A stretch of DNA of 34,867 nucleotides from the NCBI RefSeq assembly GCF_001712795.1, contig NZ_KV757606.1, positions 1 to 34,867 on the forward strand. The letters are read 5' to 3'. Source of the DNA: Nostoc sp. KVJ20. GTDB lineage: Bacteria > Cyanobacteriota > Cyanobacteriia > Cyanobacteriales > Nostocaceae. Under the pieces are notes generated by a model. It was not told the DNA's origin. It was given only the letters and a program-made list of their open reading frames with translations, and did no database searches. Every line of letters begins with the position of its first letter. Within the stretch, counting starts at the first letter, position 1. Below are positions 18,549-27,853 of the stretch, one piece after another. Position numbers and translations under genes: made by a program.

Positions 18549-18599
18549 TGTAGAGACGCAAAATTGTACTTTGTCCCGCAGTGCTAACGCGTCTCTACA
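18549..18599. repeat. 11-bp inverted repeat after ilvC
   Basis: TGTAGAGACGC (18549-18559) pairs with GCGTCTCTACA (18589-18599). It begins 9 bp after the ilvC stop and shares the GTAGAGACG end with the repeats at 3060-3103, 4814-4869 and 19626-19681. Without a U-tail it is more likely a dispersed palindrome than a strong terminator. Confidence 0.7.
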
Positions 18600-18663
18600 A
18601 CAGTTGATGCTCCCAGTATTTTGAAAAACTATACTTCTCAAAATAGATGTGGTTTAATAAACA

Positions 18664-19146
18664 TTATTTGCTTTTAGTTTTGAGATAATCTGCAATATAC
18701 TCTCCATAAGTATCACGCAGCATTTGTTCCCGAAATTTGAATCCTAATGTTTTCCCTCGACAAGATAGAGATCCGCACAAACATCGACGGACAGCAATTG
18801 ATTCATATTCAGTGGTTTCGTAGTCCCAGGTAATCTCCTCACCTACTTCGATATCTCCTAAAGCAACGAAGTCATATCCTCCAAATTGATTGTTTCTTAC
18901 CCCAGTATTTGGATCACAAGAATGGTTAATGACGACAGCAGGCTCGTCTAAGTTGACATACAAATTAAAATCCATCTGAAAGGAATAAATTGTTCGTTCG
19001 GGAACTTCTTCAATTGAAATACCCACCACGACAGTTTCCCCTTGGGCAAATTTTTGTCTAGCAAATACTCCTCGTCCTTTTCCTGTTTGTTGAATCGTGA
19101 TACGAGAATTGAGCTTTAAAGCTGAAATTGCCTCTATTGTACTCAT
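18664..19146 (-). CDS. SET-domain protein (putative lysine methyltransferase)
   Basis: A compact 160-residue SET protein. The fold's markers are all visible: GKGRGVFA (22-29), INHSCDPNTG (73-82) at the SAM-binding pseudoknot, EEITWDYETTE (103-113) with the catalytic-type Tyr109, and a post-SET cluster CLCGSLSCRG with Cys122, Cys124 and Cys129. SET enzymes methylate lysines using S-adenosylmethionine. Bacterial members are uncommon, with unknown targets, and may have come from eukaryotes. The gene lies convergent with ilvC and is separated from the upstream transporter by 630 bp of repeats, so it looks monocistronic. Activity is inferred only from conserved residues. Confidence 0.88.
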   Translation of the reverse strand: MSTIEAISALKLNSRITIQQTGKGRGVFARQKFAQGETVVVGISIEEVPERTIYSFQMDFNLYVNLDEPAVVINHSCDPNTGVRNNQFGGYDFVALGDIEVGEEITWDYETTEYESIAVRRCLCGSLSCRGKTLGFKFREQMLRDTYGEYIADYLKTKSK

Positions 19147-19625
19147 GAAAAAAGAACCATTTTATTTAAAAAAACTTGGCTTAATTAGAGTTAAATCTAC
19201 TATGTAAAGTGATTTTTTGTAAAGTAAATTTTTCTAATTTTACTGCTGCTTTTATGGCAAAATAAGTTTCAAATATATTTCTAATATATTTTTTGAATTC
19301 ATGCATATTTGCAAGATTTTATGCTCTATAAAATTTCAATTCTCACTTCAGGCTGAACTACATTTTTTAGACTGAAGTATCAAATATTTGGTATGGATTT
19401 CAGGCATTTAACCTTAATTTTTCGATACTTTTAAACAAATAGATTAAAGAGCAATACGCCTCAATACTTGTCGGTTAAGGGGAAAAGGGGAAAGAAAAAA
19501 CCTTTAACCTTTACCCTTTAACCTTTTCCCCAAACCCAATTCCGAGTTAAAAATGCACAAAGCGTGCAGTATTGAAATACGCCTGGGTTAAGGATAAATA
19601 CGGTTCAGTTAAGGGCTAAGTGTAG

Positions 19626-19681
19626 AAAATTGTGGGTTTTTGAGACGCGATAAATCGCCGTCTCTACAAGTGTTTTGGTCT
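19626..19681. repeat. dispersed repeat, copy 2 of a 56-nt identical pair
   Basis: Identical to 4814-4869 over 56 nt, in the same orientation, including the GAGACGCGAT / ATCGCCGTCTC imperfect palindrome. The copies are about 14.8 kb apart. Confidence 0.85.
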
Positions 19682-19714
19682 TATCTGAACTGTATTGGGT
19701 TAAGGCTAATTTTG

Positions 19715-19741
19715 GGTTGGGTTTAGGAACGAAACCCAACC
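19715..19741. repeat. 10-bp palindrome GGTTGGGTTT / AAACCCAACC
   Basis: Perfect arms at 19715-19724 and 19732-19741 with a 7-nt loop, 36 bp beyond the stop of the DMT transporter. No U-run follows on either strand. It may protect the 3' end or be a common palindromic spacer repeat. Confidence 0.6.
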
Positions 19742-19776
19742 TAAGAAGTTTATGATTCTAATAAGTTAATAGTCGG

Positions 19777-20658
19777 TTAACTGCTCTGTACCTCAACTTT
19801 TGCTTCCGGCTCAATTTTTTGAGGGATTTGACTTAGAAACAGAGCAACTAAGACAAGAATTGCACCAATGAAACCGCGTATTCCCAGATGTTCTCCAAGT
19901 AGCCAAAACGAGAAAATTGTGGCGAACAATGGCTCAAGTGTATAGAGTAATGCGGTTTCGTCAGATGAAACCCATTGCTGTGCTAATGTTTGAAGCCAGA
20001 TGACAGCAGCCGTCGCCAACAACCCTAAGTAGAGAATCGCTCCCCAGTGCTGGCGAATTGCCTCAAATTCGTTAAGGATTTGTGTGTTATTCCAGAGTAC
20101 CCCTACTAACGCAATGAACAAAAGTTGAACACTAGTGAGTGTTAAAGTGGGGTGACAGGAGGCGACTCGCTCTAAAAAAAGTATGTATGCTGCATAGACA
20201 AAAGCATCAACAAACATCAATAGATCGCCAATTCCTAGTTCTCCCCCTTCCCAAAACATCACGCCAATACCAATCACAGCTACTCCAGCAGCCAGGAAAC
20301 TTCTTAACAGCACGCGTTGACCACTCAGCCATCCTAGTAGGGGGACGATGAGTGCGTTCAAACTGCCAATGAATGCTGCCCGGTTTGCTGGGATCGTCTT
20401 GAGTGCAACTGTTTCTATAGCTAAGAAAAAGAAAAGCAAAAGCCCTAGTACTGTACCATCACGAAATAAAAGTGCATTAATATTACGTAAATTTAAGGTA
20501 AAAACCCCTGCCGCTATGACAAAGCGGCTGACAATCAATGCACTTGGTGAAAGACTACTAACGATGTCTTTAGTCAATGGAAAGGTTGTAGCGCTAATTA
20601 CATTAACAAGGATAAGCAGTATTATTCCTTTTAAATGTAATGAATTTTTAGTTTCCAT
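19777..20658 (-). CDS. DMT/EamA family transporter
   Basis: Drug/metabolite transporter superfamily permease of 293 residues with 10 predicted helices in two EamA repeats (about 9-135 and 145-275). Typical signatures are NVISATTFPLTKDIV in helix 1, PANRAAFIGSLNALIVPLLGW in helices 3-4, and DETALLYTLEPLFATIFSFWLLGE in the second repeat. The substrate is unknown; family members export amino acids or other metabolites. Its ATG overlaps the stop codon of a 46-codon ORF upstream by one base (TAATG), which suggests translational coupling. A polar C-terminal tail (IEPEAKVEVQSS) follows the last helix. Confidence 0.9.
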   Translation of the reverse strand: METKNSLHLKGIILLILVNVISATTFPLTKDIVSSLSPSALIVSRFVIAAGVFTLNLRNINALLFRDGTVLGLLLFFFLAIETVALKTIPANRAAFIGSLNALIVPLLGWLSGQRVLLRSFLAAGVAVIGIGVMFWEGGELGIGDLLMFVDAFVYAAYILFLERVASCHPTLTLTSVQLLFIALVGVLWNNTQILNEFEAIRQHWGAILYLGLLATAAVIWLQTLAQQWVSSDETALLYTLEPLFATIFSFWLLGEHLGIRGFIGAILVLVALFLSQIPQKIEPEAKVEVQSS

Positions 20659-20798
20659 TAAACTAATTGATTGAATAATGTTTCTTTACATCCATAGAGA
20701 ATGCGATCGCATAAAGAATATTGGTTTTCCTTTGTCCAGTCAGTGCCTTCAGGATCTAGGATTTTTATTTGAGTAAATTCTACTAATCCGATTTTCAT
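20658..20798 (-). CDS. 46-residue small ORF overlapping the DMT transporter start
   Basis: Product unrecognised. The ORF starts with an ATG at 20798 (MKIGLVEFTQIKILDPEG) and ends in TAA, whose last base is the A of the transporter's ATG. The peptide is soluble-looking and mixed in charge, with two Cys, and contains an in-frame HIP1 site. AAAAAGG precedes the ATG, but the 1-nt spacing is too short for an ordinary Shine-Dalgarno. It could be a leader peptide, a small partner, or the tail of a decayed gene. Confidence 0.4.
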   Translation of the reverse strand: MKIGLVEFTQIKILDPEGTDWTKENQYSLCDRILYGCKETLFNQLV

Positions 20799-21280
20799 GC
20801 CTTTTTACACATTGCAATTAAAAGGTAAAGGAAGTTTGCATTAATCCAATCCCAACTGTACCATTCACTGTGCTATTGAAGTTAACTAGTACGCAGGGAA
20901 AAAGCGCACGACAAAACCGAACACTGTCCAAAAACTTTCCTTTGTTATTCCATTGTCAATAAGGCTGAAGAGATTGCACAATCCTATAACAATAAATTTT
21001 TAGACATAACACAACTGGGCAACAAATTAAAAACTAGCAGAGCGCCTTTAGCTTTCAAAATATTTTTGCTTTAAGTGCGATCGCTAATCTGAAAATTCAA
21101 CTTTTCAATAAAGTATACCGTATTTTAATAGATACTGATTCTAAGACAACTACGGTCACGTAAGTATCTTATCAGTGGGTATTGTGGAGCACTGAACATT
21201 TTTGCAGAGATTACAAAGAAATGTTCGGTAATTTGGTATCAGAAATCTTACAAAATTGCAACTAAATAGAGAAGCATACG
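20799..21280. other. gene-free spacer
   Basis: About 480 bp of AT-rich DNA between pnp and the DMT transporter unit (both minus strand). I see no ORF of coding character, no tRNA cloverleaf and no clear repeat apart from one HIP1-like site near 21078. It probably contains the promoter of the small ORF and transporter. Confidence 0.4.
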
Positions 21281-21333
21281 GCGATGCCTTCACAATAGGC
21301 ATCGCGGATTTTAGATTTAATCTAATCTAAAAT
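21281..21333 (-). terminator. two hairpins downstream of pnp
   Basis: Reading along the minus strand after the pnp stop (21345), ATTTTAGATT (21308-21317) pairs with AATCTAAAAT (21324-21333). Then GCGATGCC (21281-21288) pairs with GGCATCGC (21298-21305). Neither has a strong U-tail. The first is AT-rich, the second resembles small dispersed repeats seen elsewhere (compare 24501-24535). They may act together as a 3' boundary. Confidence 0.45.
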
Positions 21334-21344
21334 CCCAAATCGAT

Positions 21345-23501
21345 TTAACGATTTACCGCCGCAGCTTCTCGTGCTGCTGCTGCTTGATCTGGGTGAATAC
21401 CCAAGCGGGTGAGATTGATGCGACCTTTGTTATCAATTTCGCGCACTTTGATAATTACTTCATCGCCCACCGCTACTTCATCCTCAACTTTGCCAACGCG
21501 GTAGTCAGCTAGTTGAGAAATGTGGATCATGCCTTCTTTCCCAGGTAAAAATTCCACAAATGCACCTATCGGTATGATCCGAGTAATGCGTCCTGCATAG
21601 ACATCCCCTTCGTGCAACTTGCGGGTCATGCCTTGGATGATATTTCTAGCTCTCTTGGCCTTGTTCTCATCCACAGCCGAAATTGTCACGGTGCCATCAT
21701 CTTCGATGTCAATTTTTGCACCAGTTTCCTCTGTGATCCCCTTAATAGTCTTGCCTCCAGGCCCGATGATCAGACCAATCATGTCTGAATCAATCTTGAT
21801 TGTTAACAGACGTGGGGCATAAGGTGAGGTTTCAGTCCGCGGCGTGTCAATGCAGGCGAGCATTTTCTCCAGAATGTGCAACCGGGCTGCTTTGGCTTGG
21901 TGGACGGCTTGGGCTATCACCTCCAAAGACAAACCGGAGATTTTCATATCCATTTGCAAGGCGGTAATTCCGGTATCTGTCCCGGCAACTTTGAAGTCCA
22001 TGTCGCCCAAAAAGTCTTCAATACCTTGGATGTCCGTCAGGACTCGTACTTCGTCCCCTTCCTTAATCAGACCCATTGCCGCGCCACTGACGGGTTTGAG
22101 AATTGGTACACCAGCATCCATCAGGGCGAGGGTGGAACCGCAGACTGAACCCATTGAGGTGGAACCGTTGGAAGAAAGTACTTCCGAGACGATGCGAATC
22201 ACGTAGGGAAATTGTTCTTTTGAGGGTAGCACAGGTAGGAGCGCTCGTTCTGCCAAAGCCCCGTGACCAATTTCACGCCTTCCTGGAGAACGCATTGGCT
22301 TGGTTTCCCCGACTGAGAACGGCGGGAAGTTGTAATGATGCAGGTAACGCTTGTGCTGATCTAGCTGCATGTCATCGTTGAGGTTTTGAGCATCTCCAGG
22401 TGTACCCAGGGTACAGGTGGATAATACCTGAGTTAGTTCCCGGTTAAATAAACCGCTGCCGTGGACTCGCTTTGGTAAGACATCAACTAAACAAGAAACC
22501 GGACGCACTTGATCGAGTTTACGACCATCAACGCGGACGTTATCTTCGATGATTTGTCGCCGCATGAAGTGTTTGGTAATATCTTTAAAAGTGTTACCAA
22601 GTGCCTTCTTATTTGCAGTTGCAGCAACTCGAATGGGATCTTCTTCTGGCAGTTCGGTAATCGTCGCGGCAATTTCATCCTTGACGACATCTAAAGCTGC
22701 ATCGCGTTCAGGTTTGGTCAAACTAAATTGAGACAGGATTTTTTTAATCTGACCGTTGGCGCGATCGCGGATATAATTTTCTAGCGTCTGGTCTACTTCT
22801 GGTGGTGCTTCTTGCACTATGACCAGACCCAGTTCTGCAATTAAATCTTGCTGCGCTTTGATTAAGTCCCGCACTGCTTCATAACCAAAGTCAATCGCCT
22901 CAAGAATATCTCGCTCTGGCAACTGATTGGCTCCCGCCTCTACCATGATCACGCCATGTGGTGAACCTGCTACTACTAGATCCAAATCTCCAGCTTCAGT
23001 TTCAGCATAAGTGGGGTTAATGATGAAATCATCTCCTACTAAACCAACCCGCACTGCTGCCATTGGCCCATTAAAAGGGATTTGAGCAATCAGGGTAGCA
23101 ATGGAAGCGCCTGTAACTGCTAACACATCGGGTGGAACTAACTCGTCCATCGACAGCGTTAAAGCAATAATTTGTAGGTCATCCCGCAACCATGAGGGGA
23201 ACAAAGGACGCATGGGACGGTCTATAAGACGGCTGGTGAGAATTGTTTTTTCTGGTGGGCGACCTTCCCGCCGCATGATCCCGCCGGGAATCCGACCAGC
23301 GGCATATAGCCTTTCTTCGTAATCTACTGTTAGGGGAAGAAAATCAATGCCTTCTCTGGCTTGCGATCGCGTAGCCGTCACTAAAACGGATGTGTCCCCT
23401 GATTCTATCAAAACCGACCCACCAGCCTGGGGAGCAAGTAGGCCTACTTTCAGTCGAATATCCCTTCCATCGAAGGATATTGACTTGTCAACTTCTGCCA
23501 T
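21345..23501 (-). CDS. pnp: polyribonucleotide nucleotidyltransferase (PNPase)
   Basis: Phosphorolytic 3'-to-5' exoribonuclease and RNA polymerase, a core enzyme of RNA decay in the cytoplasm. The 718-residue protein has two RNase PH domains (about 10-145 and 320-460) linked by a helical domain. It continues with a KH domain (about 553-610, with [19 protein letters not shown]) and an S1 domain (about 620-690, beginning [20 protein letters not shown]). The phosphate-binding region ([17 protein letters not shown]) in the second PH domain is intact. The start [20 protein letters not shown] is the family's. Many HIP1 sites and normal codon use mark it as a native housekeeping gene. Confidence 0.97.
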   Translation of the reverse strand: MAEVDKSISFDGRDIRLKVGLLAPQAGGSVLIESGDTSVLVTATRSQAREGIDFLPLTVDYEERLYAAGRIPGGIMRREGRPPEKTILTSRLIDRPMRPLFPSWLRDDLQIIALTLSMDELVPPDVLAVTGASIATLIAQIPFNGPMAAVRVGLVGDDFIINPTYAETEAGDLDLVVAGSPHGVIMVEAGANQLPERDILEAIDFGYEAVRDLIKAQQDLIAELGLVIVQEAPPEVDQTLENYIRDRANGQIKKILSQFSLTKPERDAALDVVKDEIAATITELPEEDPIRVAATANKKALGNTFKDITKHFMRRQIIEDNVRVDGRKLDQVRPVSCLVDVLPKRVHGSGLFNRELTQVLSTCTLGTPGDAQNLNDDMQLDQHKRYLHHYNFPPFSVGETKPMRSPGRREIGHGALAERALLPVLPSKEQFPYVIRIVSEVLSSNGSTSMGSVCGSTLALMDAGVPILKPVSGAAMGLIKEGDEVRVLTDIQGIEDFLGDMDFKVAGTDTGITALQMDMKISGLSLEVIAQAVHQAKAARLHILEKMLACIDTPRTETSPYAPRLLTIKIDSDMIGLIIGPGGKTIKGITEETGAKIDIEDDGTVTISAVDENKAKRARNIIQGMTRKLHEGDVYAGRITRIIPIGAFVEFLPGKEGMIHISQLADYRVGKVEDEVAVGDEVIIKVREIDNKGRINLTRLGIHPDQAAAAREAAAVNR

Positions 23502-23602
23502 TCAGTTTTTTTTCCTTCTCTTTCGCTATTCTCTTTCTGTGGCAATCCTAACATTTATGCCCTATGGCTGACTTCTGGTACATACAAAGATAGACAAGTC
23601 GT

Positions 23603-24148
23603 TCAATACAAAGGGCGATACATCATCAGCGCATCTACCATCTGCTCATTCTCTAGCTTCGCCGCACCTGGAATTCGCCCAATAATCTCAAATCCCAATG
23701 ACTGCCAAAGTGTAATTGAAGGTATATTAGTCTCAAAGACCAAATTAAACATTACTGCTTCGTAGCCCAGGTTTGCTGCGATCAAAAGCATAGCCTCTCC
23801 CATGAACCGCCCTATACCCTGACCTCGTAACCCAGGTTGTACAATAAAACCAGCATTGCAAATATGGCTACACCGACCGGGAAAGTTTGGCTTTAAATAA
23901 AACGCCCCTAATATTTCCTTTGGCTTGTGTGTAGGATCTACAACAGATGTCCTGACAACAAAGGCATCTTTGCTTAACCAGTAAGCTGAAAATTCTGCCT
24001 GAGATAAAGGTTGCTTTTGCGGATAGGTTTTACCTTCAACAATTACAACATTCAGTAATGCTCTTACAACCTCATGCTCTTGAGGATGTATATAATCTAG
24101 TTCCACTAATATTCCATTTTTTAAAACTTTAATTAGGGGAAAATTCAT
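23603..24148 (-). CDS. GNAT family N-acetyltransferase
   Basis: A 181-residue acetyltransferase of unknown substrate. GNAT motif A is clear: GFIVQPGLRGQGIGRFMGEAML (about 104-125), with the acetyl-CoA pyrophosphate loop (R/Q)-x-x-G-x-G/A. Motif B follows as NIPSITLWQSLGFEIIGRIPGA, typical of members acting on small molecules. The N-terminus LIKVLKNGILVELDYIHPQEHE and the middle GKTYPQKQPLSQAEF fit a yeast-like subgroup of the family. It lies 101 bp upstream of pnp on the same strand and divergent from the SNF2 helicase. Confidence 0.88.
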   Translation of the reverse strand: MNFPLIKVLKNGILVELDYIHPQEHEVVRALLNVVIVEGKTYPQKQPLSQAEFSAYWLSKDAFVVRTSVVDPTHKPKEILGAFYLKPNFPGRCSHICNAGFIVQPGLRGQGIGRFMGEAMLLIAANLGYEAVMFNLVFETNIPSITLWQSLGFEIIGRIPGAAKLENEQMVDALMMYRPLY

Positions 24149-24290
24149 TATTAACGATGTTATGTGGAATAATTACTTAAATATTTATTGTATGCACAAT
24201 TTTGTCAAAAAGTCTTCTTGATAAAATGCAAAAAGTAGAATAGTTGCAATTTTAATTATTGAGTTTTGGGAAAATATAAGTAATTAGCAA

Positions 24291-27200
24291 ATGGCGATTT
24301 TACACTGTAATTGGTTACTAAGAAATCAAAATAGTCGTTTATTTATTTGGGGGGAAACTTGGCGATCGCCACGAGTGAATTTCGAGTCTAATGGATTTGG
24401 AGATATACCAGTACATCCATTGGCAATGACATCAGTTGAGTTGAGTGAGTGGTTGCGTTCCCAGAACATGGCAATTACCAACTTCATCCAAAAACCCCAA
24501 GTTGCGATGCCTGCGGCGGGCGGAGCCATCGCAACTACTGGGCGAACCCGCAAAGCCGCCAGTGCGCCTGAAATCAGTTTACCAACGCACTCTCAAATCA
24601 TTGCCCTACCAACTTATATCCCAGAAAGCAGTCATGAAGGAACAACAGCGATTTTTCCTGTACATTCTGCCAGCTTGGGGGAAAATACAGACTCCCCACA
24701 ATATCTGCAACCGTGGCGAGTTGAGGGTTTTTGTCTCAACCCCAGCGAAGCAATAAAATTTCTCGCTGCTGTTCCCTTAAATGCTGCTAAAGGGGAAGAT
24801 GCCTTTTTGGGTGGAGATTTACGCTTTTGGTCGCAGGTTGCCCGTTGGAGTTTAGATTTAATCTCACGGTGTAAGTTTTTACCAACAATTGACCGACAAT
24901 CAGATGGTGCATTTGCTGCCAAATGGCGAGTACTTCTAGACAGTGCAGTAGATGGAACTCGCCTAGAAAAATATTCTGCGAATATGCCGTTGGTTTGTCG
25001 TACTTATCAAGAGGGACTGGGTGGAGAAGAATTAATAACTAATGCCCCATGCCCCATGCCCCATGCCCCATGCCCAATCTATGTAGACTTCCCAACCGAA
25101 CCTCAAGAATTACTTTTGGGATTTCTCAACAGTACGATAGATGCCCAAGTACGAGAAATGGTAGGTTCTCAACCTCCAATTGAAGCTAAGGCAATCGCAT
25201 CTTTACCACCTGGGGTACGACAGTGGTTGCAAGCCTTAACTAGTACATCTGGCACTGTCAATGCAGATGCCATTGAAGTAGAACGACTGGAAGCGGCACT
25301 CAAGGCTTGGACTATGCCGCTACAATACCAATTAACTCTTAAAACTCTATTTCGTACCTGTTTTCAACTGCGTTCTCCAGAGTCCGGTGAAACAGATTGG
25401 ACGTTAGCATATTTCCTGCAAGCGGCTGACAATCCTGAGTTTTTAGTGGATGCGGCAACTATTTGGAACAATCCAGTTGAACGATTGGTTTATGAAAATC
25501 GGACAATTGAGCAACCACAGGAAACATTTTTGCGAGGTTTGGGTGTAGCTTCCCGATTATATCCAACAATAGTAGGCAGTTTTGAAAGCGAATATCCCCA
25601 AGCTTCTCGTCTCACCCCCATTCAAGCTTATGAGTTTATCAAAGCTGTAGCTTGGAGGTTGGAAGACAGTGGTTTAGGAGTAATTTTGCCTCCTAGTTTG
25701 GCAAACCGCGAAGGATGGGCGAACCGTTTGGGTTTGAAAATTACTGCCGAAACTCCAAAAGGAAAGCAGGGACGTTTAGGGTTACAGAGTCTACTAAATT
25801 TCCAATGGCAATTAGCAATTGGTGGACAGACTATTTCCAAAGCCGAGTTTGATAAACTTGTGGCTTTAAATAGTCCGCTAGTGGAAATTAACGGTGAGTG
25901 GGTAGAATTGCGTCCGCAAGACATCAAGACAGCCCAAACATTTTTTACCACTCGCAAAGACCAAATGGCGCTTTCACTGGAAGATGCTTTGCGTCTGAGT
26001 ACAGGGGATACTCAGGCGATTGAAAAGTTACCAGTGGTCAGCTTTGATGCATCTGGGGCATTGCAAGAGTTGATTGGGGCGCTGAATAATAATCAGGCGA
26101 TCGCACCTTTGCCCACACCAGCAGGCTTTAAAGGGCAATTGCGACCCTATCAAGAACGAGGCGCTGCTTGGCTATCCTTCTTGGAACGTTGGGGCTTAGG
26201 TGCATGTCTCGCCGACGATATGGGACTCGGTAAAACCGTGCAGTTTATCGCTTTTTTGCTACATCTCAAAGAGCAGTATACACTAGAAAATCCAACACTG
26301 CTAGTTTGCCCAACTTCGGTTTTAGGCAACTGGGAAAGGGAAGTCAATAAATTTGCACCAAGCCTGAAAATTTTGCAATATCACGGGGACAAACGCCCAA
26401 AAGGGAAAGCGTTTTTAGAAGCAGTGAAAAAGCACGATTTAATCGTCACCAGCTACTCACTGCTTCATCGAGATATCAAATCATTGCAAAGTGTCTCTTG
26501 GCAGATAATTGTTTTAGATGAAGCCCAGAATGTGAAAAACCCAGAGGCGAAGCAGTCAAAAGCAGTGCGGGAATTAGAAGCTACATTTCGCATTGCATTG
26601 ACGGGGACACCCGTAGAAAATAGATTGCAAGAATTATGGTCTATTTTGGATTTTCTCAATCCTGGGTATTTAGGCAATAAGCAATTTTTCCAGCGGCGGT
26701 TTGCCATGCCAATTGAAAAGTATGGTGATACGGCTTCTTTGACTCAGTTACGTTCATTAGTGCAACCATTTATACTGCGGCGATTGAAAAGCGATCGCGA
26801 CATAATTCAAGATTTACCAGATAAGCAAGAAATGACCGTATTTTGTGGTTTAACTGGTGAACAAGCTGCACTTTATCAACAAGTTGTAGAACAATCTTTA
26901 GTAGAGATAGAATCTGCTGAAGGATTGCAACGTCGGGGGATGATTTTGGCTTTGTTAATCAAACTTAAACAAATCTGCAATCACCCAGCCCAATATTTGA
27001 AACAAGCGACATTAGAACAACATAATTCAGCCAAACTTCTGCGGCTAGAAGAAATGTTAGAAGAAGTTTTAGCAGAAGGCGATAGAGCTTTAATTTTCAC
27101 ACAGTTTGCTGAGTGGGGTAAATTACTGAAGCCCTATTTAGAAAAACAGCTTGGGCGAGAAATATTGTTTTTATATGGTAGCACCAGCAAAAAACAACGT

Positions 27201-27581
27201 GAGGAAATGATCGACCGTTTTCAACACGATCCTCAAGGGCCACCAATTATGATTCTCTCTCTAAAAGCGGGTGGAGTAGGACTAAATTTAACACGAGCAA
27301 ATCATGTATTCCACTTTGATAGGTGGTGGAATCCAGCCGTGGAAAATCAAGCTACAGACCGAGTATTTCGGATTGGTCAAACCCGAAACGTGCAAGTACA
27401 TAAATTTGTTTGTACTGGCACTTTAGAAGAAAAAATTCATGACATGATTGAAAGTAAGAAACAACTAGCTGAACAAGTTGTAGGCGCTGGTGAAGAATGG
27501 TTGACAGAACTGGATACAGACCAACTCCGCAACTTACTATTACTCGATCGCAGTGCAGTAATTGACGATGATGCAGAATAA
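24291..27581 (+). CDS. SNF2-family DEAD/DEAH helicase-like ATPase
   Basis: A 1096-residue SNF2/Rad54-type ATPase. The N-terminal half (to about 600) is the bacterial SNF2-associated region (DUF3670-like). The ATPase core starts near 620: LRPYQERGAAWLSFLERWG, Walker A in LADDMGLGKTVQF, DEAQ box in IIVLDEAQNVKNP, motif III in LTGTPVENRLQELWS. The C-terminal helicase domain carries LSLKAGGVGLNLTRANHV, FDRWWNPAVENQATDRVFRIGQ and VHKFVCTGTLEEKIHDMI. Such genes often lie next to a SWIM zinc-finger gene, here displaced to 31362. Two low-complexity insertions occur in the coding sequence (24501-24535 and 25044-25078), both still in frame. No truncation seen. Confidence 0.93.
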   Translation: MAILHCNWLLRNQNSRLFIWGETWRSPRVNFESNGFGDIPVHPLAMTSVELSEWLRSQNMAITNFIQKPQVAMPAAGGAIATTGRTRKAASAPEISLPTHSQIIALPTYIPESSHEGTTAIFPVHSASLGENTDSPQYLQPWRVEGFCLNPSEAIKFLAAVPLNAAKGEDAFLGGDLRFWSQVARWSLDLISRCKFLPTIDRQSDGAFAAKWRVLLDSAVDGTRLEKYSANMPLVCRTYQEGLGGEELITNAPCPMPHAPCPIYVDFPTEPQELLLGFLNSTIDAQVREMVGSQPPIEAKAIASLPPGVRQWLQALTSTSGTVNADAIEVERLEAALKAWTMPLQYQLTLKTLFRTCFQLRSPESGETDWTLAYFLQAADNPEFLVDAATIWNNPVERLVYENRTIEQPQETFLRGLGVASRLYPTIVGSFESEYPQASRLTPIQAYEFIKAVAWRLEDSGLGVILPPSLANREGWANRLGLKITAETPKGKQGRLGLQSLLNFQWQLAIGGQTISKAEFDKLVALNSPLVEINGEWVELRPQDIKTAQTFFTTRKDQMALSLEDALRLSTGDTQAIEKLPVVSFDASGALQELIGALNNNQAIAPLPTPAGFKGQLRPYQERGAAWLSFLERWGLGACLADDMGLGKTVQFIAFLLHLKEQYTLENPTLLVCPTSVLGNWEREVNKFAPSLKILQYHGDKRPKGKAFLEAVKKHDLIVTSYSLLHRDIKSLQSVSWQIIVLDEAQNVKNPEAKQSKAVRELEATFRIALTGTPVENRLQELWSILDFLNPGYLGNKQFFQRRFAMPIEKYGDTASLTQLRSLVQPFILRRLKSDRDIIQDLPDKQEMTVFCGLTGEQAALYQQVVEQSLVEIESAEGLQRRGMILALLIKLKQICNHPAQYLKQATLEQHNSAKLLRLEEMLEEVLAEGDRALIFTQFAEWGKLLKPYLEKQLGREILFLYGSTSKKQREEMIDRFQHDPQGPPIMILSLKAGGVGLNLTRANHVFHFDRWWNPAVENQATDRVFRIGQTRNVQVHKFVCTGTLEEKIHDMIESKKQLAEQVVGAGEEWLTELDTDQLRNLLLLDRSAVIDDDAE
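24501..24535. repeat. 35-nt palindromic repeat inside the SNF2 gene
   Basis: GTTGCGATG (24501-24509) pairs with CATCGCAAC (24527-24535) around a GC-rich loop. Translated in frame it gives an Ala/Gly-rich stretch near residues 71-82, unlike the surrounding protein. It looks like a small dispersed repeat of the kind seen in heterocystous cyanobacteria, inserted in a tolerant linker. Confidence 0.6.
25044..25078. repeat. heptamer array (GCCCCAT)4 + GCCCAAT inside the SNF2 gene
   Basis: Four perfect GCCCCAT units and one variant, in 7-bp register, encode an Ala/Pro/Cys/Met/His stretch (NAPCPMPHAPCP) near residue 252-263. Such arrays are normally intergenic; here the array sits in a coding region and the frame is kept. 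Confidence 0.85.
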
Positions 27582-27636
27582 GTTTGTAGTAAGGACTTTA
27601 GTCCTTAATGTGAGCGCTAAAGCGCTCACTACAAAC
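27582..27636. repeat. palindromic dispersed repeat (GTTTGTAGT...ACTACAAAC type)
   Basis: Begins at the SNF2 stop codon. GTTTGTAGT and its complement ACTACAAAC bracket AAGGACTTTAGTCCTT and GAGCGCTAAAGCGCTC. It is the second member of the family at 6949-7007. Confidence 0.7.
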
Positions 27637-27853
27637 CTCGCAAAATTAATGGGACAGACCACTAGATTAAATATGCGATATTGAAAAATAAGCTAACGCG
27701 CCTACATATTGCACTATTTTCCGTGTAGACCGTCATTAGTCATTTGTGTATTACCAAGGACAAAGGACAAATGACAAAGGACAACCTCACCAGTTGATGT
27801 GCAACTTAAATGCGTAACAGCTTATCACACCTTCTTGTTTACCCTGTGCCATC
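27637..27853. other. spacer before the caspase-like gene, with a GGACAAA heptamer array
   Basis: Non-coding. It holds a four-unit 7-bp array (GGACAAA, GGACAAA, TGACAAA, GGACAAC at 27758-27785). No clear promoter or Shine-Dalgarno could be identified before the ATG at 27854. Confidence 0.6.

Larger units (their letters stand above)
19147..19776. other. 630-bp gene-free, repeat-rich spacer
   Basis: AT-rich in its first half with no ORF I can support. The second half is built from repeats: a segment at 19462-19501 (AATACTTGTCGG then GGGGAAAAGGGGAAAG) matching the flanks of the MITE at 5105-5314, a C-rich inverted partner near 19502-19540, the 56-nt repeat at 19626-19681, and a palindrome at 19715-19741. 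Confidence 0.6.

Noticed and set aside
20799..21344. tRNA or small RNA in the spacer upstream of the DMT unit
   Set aside because: No T-loop or acceptor stem pattern and no conserved RNA motif was seen by eye.
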